This document shows, in pieces, positions 6,029-6,080 of a DNA stretch of 6,080 nt (positions within the stretch are counted from its first letter, which is position 1; each line of letters begins with the position of its first letter). The notes under the pieces were generated by a model. The model did no database searches. It was not told the origin of the DNA and worked only from the letters and a program-made list of their open reading frames with translations. The position numbers were made by a program, and so were the translations under genes. This DNA comes from Verrucomicrobiota bacterium (lineage in GTDB: Bacteria; Verrucomicrobiota; Verrucomicrobiia; Opitutales; UBA2995): the NCBI GenBank assembly GCA_027297085.1, contig JAPUIL010000545.1:1-6080 (forward strand), read 5' to 3'.

Positions 6029-6080
6029 AGGACCTATACGATGTGGTGTCGTGGGCGTTGGCTATTTGGGTCAGCACCAC
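6018..6080 (+). CDS. Gfo/Idh/MocA family NAD(P)-dependent oxidoreductase, N-terminal fragment
   Basis: Only the first 21 codons are in the window; the frame is open to the right edge. After six residues the protein reads IRCGVVGVGYLGQHH, the first beta strand and GxGxxG dinucleotide-binding loop (GVGYLG, residues 13-18) typical of Gfo/Idh/MocA dehydrogenases, which oxidise or reduce sugars and sugar nucleotides with NAD(P). ATG 6018 lies inside lolD in another frame, 11 bases before the end of the lolD stop, so the two genes are probably translationally coupled in one operon. No strong Shine-Dalgarno site is seen. A link to envelope sugar synthesis, for example a GnnA-like UDP-GlcNAc 3-dehydrogenase beside lipid A genes, is plausible from the lolD neighbourhood, but 21 residues cannot show it. 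Confidence 0.75.
   Translation, partial: MNPEGPIRCGVVGVGYLGQHH

Noticed and set aside
6039..6080. Alternative start ATG at 6039 for the last gene.
   Set aside because: That frame reads MWCRGRWLFG and destroys the GxGxxG loop seen from ATG 6018.

Overview
This window looks like a stretch of chromosome from a Gram-negative bacterium of the PVC group. I favour Verrucomicrobia, perhaps a marine Opitutae-type lineage. The reasons are a Tat-exported enolase-superfamily enzyme, a secreted three-domain glutamate carboxypeptidase II-like peptidase, mostly weak ribosome-binding sites, and a lolD gene overlapping a Gfo/Idh/MocA oxidoreductase. The lineage is an inference from gene content. There is no rRNA or other marker gene here, and Planctomycetes or Lentisphaerae relatives are not excluded. 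Base composition looks even throughout, and I see no tRNA, CRISPR array, insertion sequence or phage gene.

Layout. (1) Bases 2-523, plus strand: the C-terminal part of a DUF885 metallopeptidase-like protein, cut by the left edge. (2) Bases 539-1786, minus strand: a mandelate racemase/muconate lactonizing enzyme family protein with a twin-arginine signal. It converges on gene 1 with a 15-base gap and diverges from gene 3 across a 136-base intergenic region that holds a nested imperfect dyad. (3) Bases 1923-4190, plus strand: a secreted M28 metallopeptidase with a protease-associated insert and a transferrin-receptor-like dimerisation domain. (4) Bases 4246-5160, plus strand: a BtuF-like substrate-binding-fold protein without a signal peptide, with a possible hairpin ending at its start codon. 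(5) Bases 5321-6028, plus strand: a LolD-type ABC ATPase with a GTG start. (6) Bases 6018-6080, plus strand: the first 21 codons of a Gfo/Idh/MocA NAD(P)-dependent oxidoreductase, overlapping lolD by 11 bases and cut by the right edge.

How the genes relate. The left half fits degradation of external organic matter: two metallopeptidases acting on peptides and an exported acid-sugar or dipeptide-type enolase-superfamily enzyme. The right half looks like envelope biogenesis: LolD moves lipoproteins out of the inner membrane, and the downstream oxidoreductase may belong to an envelope sugar pathway. The BtuF-like gene lies between the two halves and belongs clearly to neither.

I found no clear new multi-gene system. 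The points most worth a second look are the layout of the lolD start (a TAATG overlap, then an in-frame ATG-TAG behind the best Shine-Dalgarno-like sequence), the hairpin upstream of the BtuF-like gene, the signal-less BtuF-like protein itself, and changes in the peptidase pocket residues that give human GCPII its glutamate preference.
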